From positions 3,534,001 through 3,598,000 of the forward strand of contig NEEC01000004.1 in assembly GCA_002189035.1 (NCBI GenBank): a DNA stretch of 64,000 bases. Reading direction: 5' to 3'. Below the pieces are notes generated by a model. The model was not told the DNA's origin. It made no database searches and saw nothing but the letters and a program-made list of their open reading frames with translations. Position numbers and translations under genes: made by a program. Of the stretch, positions 58,512 through 64,000 are shown in pieces (position 1 is the stretch's first letter; each line of letters starts with the position of its first letter). This DNA comes from Utricularia gibba (lineage: Eukaryota; Streptophyta; Magnoliopsida; Lamiales; Lentibulariaceae).

Positions 58512-59566
58512 CTATCGGGATTTTGTCATTTTCCATTTCAACTACTTTTTCATTTTTCTTGGACACTTCTTTTTATTGCTTCAGGTTGGTTTGGGCAATA
58601 TTAAACATAATATGAGTTGATGCTGTGACACGGATTATAATAATTAGAAAACAAATTAAGTTTATAAACAATCAAAATTTGACTTATCAAAAAATAATAA
58701 ACAACCAACGTTTAATTTTTTCAATGTTTGACATTCATTTTTATTTTTATAATTTTATGTAATTTTTACATTTAACTTCTTTATAGGTTAAAGTGAGCAA
58801 TATATTTGAAAATATTTGATTAAGAGAATCAATAATAATAATAAGTTAATTTTATAAACGAATTGTGTATGAAATTGTTTTTTATAATTTTTTCTAAACA
58901 CAAAGATATTTTACATATTTTTAAAGAGGGGTAGACTTAAAACTTATTTGCCGAAATTTAAAAATATATATATTATCAATGAAGAATTAATATAAATAAG
59001 AATAAAGTGTAAAATTATCTTTTTATTAATTGGAATTAAACTATCTATTCTAAATATGCATGCTATTTTAAATATATATTGGTAAATATATATATTTTCA
59101 TTATATACTACCTATTATTTAAATACAAAAAATTAAATATTTAAAATACTCTTTCAAACGCAAACTGTTTATTTTAAAAAAACTCAGGTAAAATAATCGA
59201 GTGTGCCTTAATTGCTGTCTGGAAATTTAAACAATTTTATGAATTAGAAAAAAAAAAAAACGGAGATGCTTCTTCTTCTTCTTTTTTTGTTTTGTTTTGT
59301 TTTAACATGGATTGTGCATGAGACGGCAGGGGCACCCCGCAGATTTGGGGAATGCTGTTTGAACCGTTCGTCATTCCATTTTTCTCTCGACCGATGCTCT
59401 TCACTTCTTCTCTCGTTTCTCTGCAATGCATTCCTCATTTCTTCTCCATCACCTCGACGCTGAACCTTGTTTCTACCACATTTTCACCTAGAACAAAACC
59501 CATTTCTCCAACGGAGTGGTTGCTCTGTTGATCGGGGTGCCATCACTCTCGTCTGTGGCCGGCGAT
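58512..59566 (+). promoter_or_regulatory. Duplicated upstream region of the Ca2+-ATPase fragment (unit 2)
   Basis: It is equivalent to 54045-55100 and retains the A-run, CT tract and leader. One G is missing from the GATCGGGG run near 59531-59537 compared with unit 1. Confidence 0.6.
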
Positions 59567-60822
59567 ATGGCTTCCGTTAACAACCATGCAATGGACGGCG
59601 ACCACCCAGATATCGAGAATGGCGCAGATGACTGGCCCATCGACCCGGATTTCTCCGATCCCTTCGACATTGCCAACACCAAGAAGGCGTCGCGAGAATC
59701 GCTCAAGCGTTGGAGGGTAAGATTTCGAGCATCCTGGTTTTTATTGCAGGAACTCGTGTTTTTCTACCACCCGAACTCCTCTCATGTTTTTATAACAGCA
59801 AGCTGCGCTTGTGCTCAATGCTACCCGCCGGTTTCGATACACGTTAGATTTGAGAAAAGATGAAGAGCAAGATAAGAGGAGGCGTATGATTAGAGCGCAT
59901 GCTCAAGTCATTCGGGTGATGAAGTCTAAATGCCATCAACTACCATTTCATTCCTTTTTAACTTCTTGATGTTAAACTTGCAATTCCATCGTAGGCTGCT
60001 TTGCTCTTCAAATTGGCTGGGCAGAGAGCGATAGGTGCTTCTGTATTCTCTATCTTCTGCTTTTGTGATAATTCGAAAATCATCATCTTTAAATAGGGTT
60101 TCATTCAGTTCTAGGTACTTCAGTTTCTCCTCCCTCTCCAAGTGGGGAGTATGGCATTGCACTTGAGCAGCTTGCTTCAATGAATAAGGACCAGAATGTT
60201 TCTGCACTGGAGCAGTATGGAGGGGCAAGATGACTGCATCCTTTATACCACTTTCATGTTTTTCTTGCAATGCGTGTACCCCACAAACTAATATCAACAC
60301 AACTTCAGGTTAAAGGTCTATCAGAGATGCTGAAGACAAACTCTGAGACAGGGATTGATGGAGATGATGTATTGGAAAGAAGGAAGGCCTATGGGTCAAA
60401 TACGTATCCTGTGAAAAAAGGAAGAAGTTTCTTGGTAATGATTCATTTGTATTCTATGGCAATAAGTCTTTTGTCTCTTCTATTGTATTTTGGAGCTTTT
60501 GTTCACATCTTTTTTTTTTGAACATTCCGTTTCTGCTCCTTACCCAGTTATTTTTGTGCAGATGTTCCTATGGGACGCTTGGCAAGATTTGACTCTCATT
60601 ATCTTAATCTTTGCTGCTGTAATATCATTGGTTCTTGGAATAAAAACTGAGGTTATTTTGCCTTCTCGGAGATTCGACACACTGTTGTCTAGATCATGAT
60701 GAACCTGAGCTGCAGTCATGCCTAATTTGAGTAATTTCTGTTGCGTTTATAGGGCATCCAACAAGGATGGTATGATGGGGGAAGCATTGCCTTTGCAGTT
60801 TTTCTGGTTATTTTTGTCACAG
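59567..60822 (+). pseudogene. 5' end (exons 1-7) of the Ca2+-ATPase gene, unit 2
   Basis: It has the same seven exons as unit 1, shifted by 4466 bp: 59567-59716, 59799-59915, 59995-60034, 60115-60224, 60309-60434, 60562-60651 and 60753-60822. All splice sites, including the GC donor after 60224, are kept and I see no coding difference. The fragment again ends in intron 7, which runs into the gag sequence of unit 3 at 61067. Because it carries the same upstream DNA as unit 1, it may be transcribed. A complete gene, if one exists, should lie to the right of the window. Confidence 0.88.
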
Positions 60823-61066
60823 GTGATTCCAATTTATTCTCCATCAAAGTTGCAAACATTCTGTTCTCCAATTTATATTTTCTTTTGACACCGAGGAAGT
60901 ATTAACTATGAACTGTAATTTTTTAAAAGTGAGGCTCTTTTCTCAAATTTTTTCAGCCTAATGATTTTTCTGATTGGTGTGTTTGATTCATAAGTGATTT
61001 ATTTGATTCTATTTTGATTGCATTCATTAATTTAAAATTGATCTGTTAGTGATGATGCACATTCAT

Positions 61067-62972
61067 AAAAATCCACCTGTTGCAGAGTCCACCAAGGCCC
61101 TATCTATGTATAGAAGACCATCATAAAAATACTTGATCAATGCATTGGTCTGAAATCCATGGTGTGGACAGGAGCCTAGCAGGTTTTTAAAGCGTTCCCA
61201 ATATTCATGTAGAGATTCTCCACTTGTTTGCTCAATGTCACTGATCTCCTTCCTTATTCCTCCAGCTTTTGAAGCAGGGAATTATTTGCTGAGAAATACA
61301 TTCTTCATCCCACTCCAATCTGTGATACTTCCCGGCTTCAAAGAGTTAAACCATGTTTTTGCACTCCCTTCCAGTGTAAATTGGAATGCCCTCAAACAGA
61401 TGGCATCCTCAGTCATACCAGCACTCTTAAAAGAGGTGCAAACAGCAGTCACGTTGTCAAGATGTTCATGGGTTCTCACCCACTTTTCCATAATACTTGG
61501 GCAGAAAATTAATCATAGCTGGCTTCAATTCGTTGGCTGTGTCATCAGAGAACCTAATACACAGCCCTCTGTACGTATGGTCAGCTGCATCAAGCTCATT
61601 CAGGGTCTTCTCCTATTCTGCCATATTGAAATTAGTTTGAGCAACAGCAGCGAGTCTGCTCAACCTTGCTGCTTCTCTCACTCTTGTGCGGTTCTTGCTG
61701 ATAGTTCTCTCGATTTCTGGATGGAAAACAAGATCACCTACACTAGAAGAACGCAAATGCATCAACCGAATCACAAAACAATTAAACACCGCTCCCCGGA
61801 AACGGCGCCAATTTGATAAACGAAAAATTGTACAAGTCGTTAATTGCAAATTTTCCTATCAAATAAATTTATAACCTAACCCACATTCAAGTATAAAACA
61901 ATTATGAGCATAGTGATTAGGGTCGAACACGAAGAGCAGGTGCTTGTCAAGTGATTAGCCAAAGCATGAAATCAGTGTCATGTTGGTAAAATTGGTCTTA
62001 ACTAGGACTAACTCAGGACTACAACGAAATACAGTAAAGAAAAGTAACAAGTTTGGATTCGATAGTTTCTGGAATGGAATGGGTGATACCTTGGAACTCT
62101 TAAGGGATGTATGCATATCACTAAACAAGCTCACATAAATCAAAAATCATTCAACTAACTCACAAGATCTAGGTCTACCCAGATTCTTGTTTTTCCCCCT
62201 AATCTTTGGTCTACCTCTAATTAGGGTTGTTAGTTGGGTTTCACTACTTCCCCCTCCTGGATCTATCCTGCTTTGTTAAGGAAGTAGTGTGACTTATGAT
62301 TTATTAGGTCTAAGGATGGATTAGCATATTTCTCCTCTTCTCACCCCAAGGCATCCCCCTGTAAGTGCTTAGCTACTCATGGTAATGGAAAGTAAAACAT
62401 CTTCATAGCAGATACTGAGCAATATCTTGGCTACAAATGCTAAACAACAACGAGCAATATGAAGCAAAAGTAGGACAAACACTTCGTTCACATAGGAAAT
62501 CCAAATCTAGTCTTAGCTAGGAATAGTAAACATGAAGAACGAAAATAATTTTTCAAGAGAAGCTGTGTTCTTCTAGTTCGTCGTCCCCTCCTTCTTCTTC
62601 TCTTAGAAAAATCTCCAGAAACTTCTCTTGAAATCTCCAAAGGGAGATCTCCTTCTCTCTCCAACTTTCCTCCATTTTTGTTCAAAATCTTCCTTTTTCA
62701 CCTCCTTGGACTTTGTGTGTACTCTTCTTCAAACTTCTGTCACCTTTCCTGCCACCACACTATTCATACTCGGCTCCCTTGGATTTGTGTTGCGACCCAT
62801 GCTGCACTACTCGAAAGGAACTGTTAGAATTGCGATTTAGTCCCAACTAAGACTAAAAGTGCACTCCTACAATACTTATGTGCAAAAATATAGAAACAGG
62901 CAATTAAGCTTACTTTTTGTAGCATAAAATGAGTAAATTCCATGCATTGAGCCACTAAAAAATGTGTTATCA
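61067..62972 (-). mobile_element. Third copy of the gypsy gag fragment and LTR (unit 3)
   Basis: It is equivalent to the unit 2 copy, with the LTR at 61814-62972. The junction with the Ca2+-ATPase intron is identical to the unit 1/unit 2 junction. Confidence 0.93.
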
Positions 62973-62977
62973 CAATG

Positions 62978-64000
62978 CTATCGGGATTTTGTCATTTTCC
63001 ATTTCAACTACTTTTTCATTTTTCTTGGACACTTCTTTTATTGCTTCAGGTTGGTTTGGGCAATATTAAACATAATATGAGTTGATGCTGTGACACGGAT
63101 TATAATAATTAGAAAACAAATTAAGTTTATAAACAATCAAAATTTGACTTATCAAAAAAATAATAAACAACCAACGTTTAATTTTTTCAATGTTTGACAT
63201 TCATTTTTATTTTATAATTTTATGTAATTTTTACATTTAACTTCTTTATAGGTTAAAGTGAGCAATATATTTGAAAATATTTGATTAAGAGAATCAATAA
63301 TAATAATAAGTTAATTTTATAAACGAATTGTGTATGAAATTGTTTTTTATAATTTTTCTAAACACAAAGATATTTTACATATTTTTAAAGAGGGGTAGAC
63401 TTAAAACTTATTTGCCGAAATTTAAAAATATATATATTATCAATGAAGAATTAATATAAATAAGAATAAAGTGTAAAATTATCTTTTATTAATTGGAATT
63501 AAACTATCTATTCTAAATATGCATGCTATTTTAAATATATATTGGTAAATATATATATTTTCATTATATACTACCTATTATTTAAATACAAAAAATTAAA
63601 TATTTAAAATACTCTTTCAAACGCAAACTGTTTATTTTAAAAAAACTCAGGTAAAATAATCGAGTGTGCCTTAATTGCTGTCTGGAAATTTAAACAATTT
63701 TATGAATTAGAAAAAAAAAAAAACGGAGATGCTTCTTCTTCTTCTTTTTTTGTTTTGTTTTGTTTTAACATGGATTGTGCATGAGACGGCAGGGCACCCC
63801 GCAGATTTGGGGAATGCTGTTTGAACCGTTCGTCATTCCATTTTTCTCTCGACCGATGCTCTTCACTTCTTCTCTCGTTTCTCTGCAATGCATTCCTCAT
63901 TTCTTCTCCATCACCTCGACGCTGAACCTTGTTTCTACCACATTTTCACCTAGAACAAAACCCATTTCTCCAACGGAGTGGTTGCTCTGTTGATCGGGGG
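62978..64000 (+). promoter_or_regulatory. Upstream region of the Ca2+-ATPase gene, unit 3, cut by the window edge
   Basis: It is equivalent to 54045 to about 55070. It carries more homopolymer-length differences than the other units (shortened T runs near 63037, 63211, 63356 and 63486, an A run gained near 63155, and one G lost near 63790). The start codon would lie about 30 bp beyond the window. Confidence 0.7.

Larger units (their letters stand above)
52138..64000. repeat. Direct tandem array of a 4.46 kb unit (2 full copies + 1 partial)
   Basis: Units are 52138-56600 (4463 bp), 56601-61066 (4466 bp) and 61067-64000 (cut by the window edge). Each starts AAAAATCCACCTGTTG inside gypsy gag. 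Each full unit ends in the intron after exon 7 of a Ca2+-ATPase gene (TGATGATGCACATTCAT), so unit junctions fuse intron to gag. In the stretches I compared, the copies differ by homopolymer length (for example CATCCCCTG against CATCCCCCTG; several T runs and a G run in unit 3) and one 3 bp indel (TTTGTGCGACC against TTTGTGTTGCGACC). I found no clear base substitution. The gypsy target duplication and its gag 3' end exist only left of unit 1, which makes the unit 1 left flank the original context. Confidence 0.95.

Noticed and set aside
52138-64000. A CRISPR-like or satellite array
   Set aside because: The repeat unit is 4.46 kb and contains gene exons and an LTR; it is a segmental tandem duplication.

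Overview
The window is nuclear DNA of a flowering plant. Its genes are split by many short GT-AG (and a few GC-AG) introns, the intergenic DNA is very AT-rich, and the families are plant-typical: a PPR protein, an F-box/kelch protein, a class III LRR receptor kinase, an autoinhibited Ca2+-ATPase, and Copia, Ty3/gypsy, MULE, hAT and PIF/Harbinger elements. The species cannot be fixed from the sequence; I lean towards a dicot.

Gene-rich left part (2.4-24.7 kb): NAP1 histone chaperone (-), LSM1 mRNA-decay factor (+), an LRR-III receptor-like kinase (-), the minor-spliceosome protein U11/U12-65K (-, with one apparent frameshift at a G run), a PPR gene (+) that seems to lose its 3' end at a composite insertion, and Mediator subunit MED8 (-). 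The insertion joins 67 bp shared with a MED8 intron to a 1.13 kb broken copy of an F-box/kelch gene whose intact version lies 20 kb away in inverted orientation (35.5-37.0 kb). A small mitochondrial-type protein (plant ATP synthase ATP17/Fb15-like) lies at 34.3 kb.

Transposon-rich part (25.9-54 kb): a PIF/Harbinger remnant with TAA target duplications; a decayed Copia element split by a 1.4 kb solo LTR (TSD ATTAC); a decayed Ty3/gypsy element split by a 454 bp LTR-like insertion (TSD CTCAC), with a 1.45 kb hAT-like element (TSD CACTGCA) in its right LTR and a 4.9 kb Copia element next to it; and an internally deleted Ty3/gypsy element on the minus strand (TSD CAATG).

Right end (52.1-64.0 kb): the most striking structure is a direct tandem array of a 4.46 kb unit, two full copies plus a third cut by the window edge. 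Each unit holds part of the gag and the whole LTR of the deleted gypsy element, about 1 kb of upstream DNA, and (in the two full units) the first seven exons of a plasma-membrane type autoinhibited Ca2+-ATPase gene (ACA8/9/10-like). The unit ends inside an intron, so the full units encode only the calmodulin-binding N terminus and the first two membrane helices. Copies differ, where I compared them, almost only in homopolymer length, so the array is either very recent or an assembly artefact.

The housekeeping genes are functionally independent, though several serve RNA metabolism (LSM1, U11/U12-65K, MED8, PPR). No operon-like or CRISPR-like structure is present, and I recognised no tRNA or rRNA gene.
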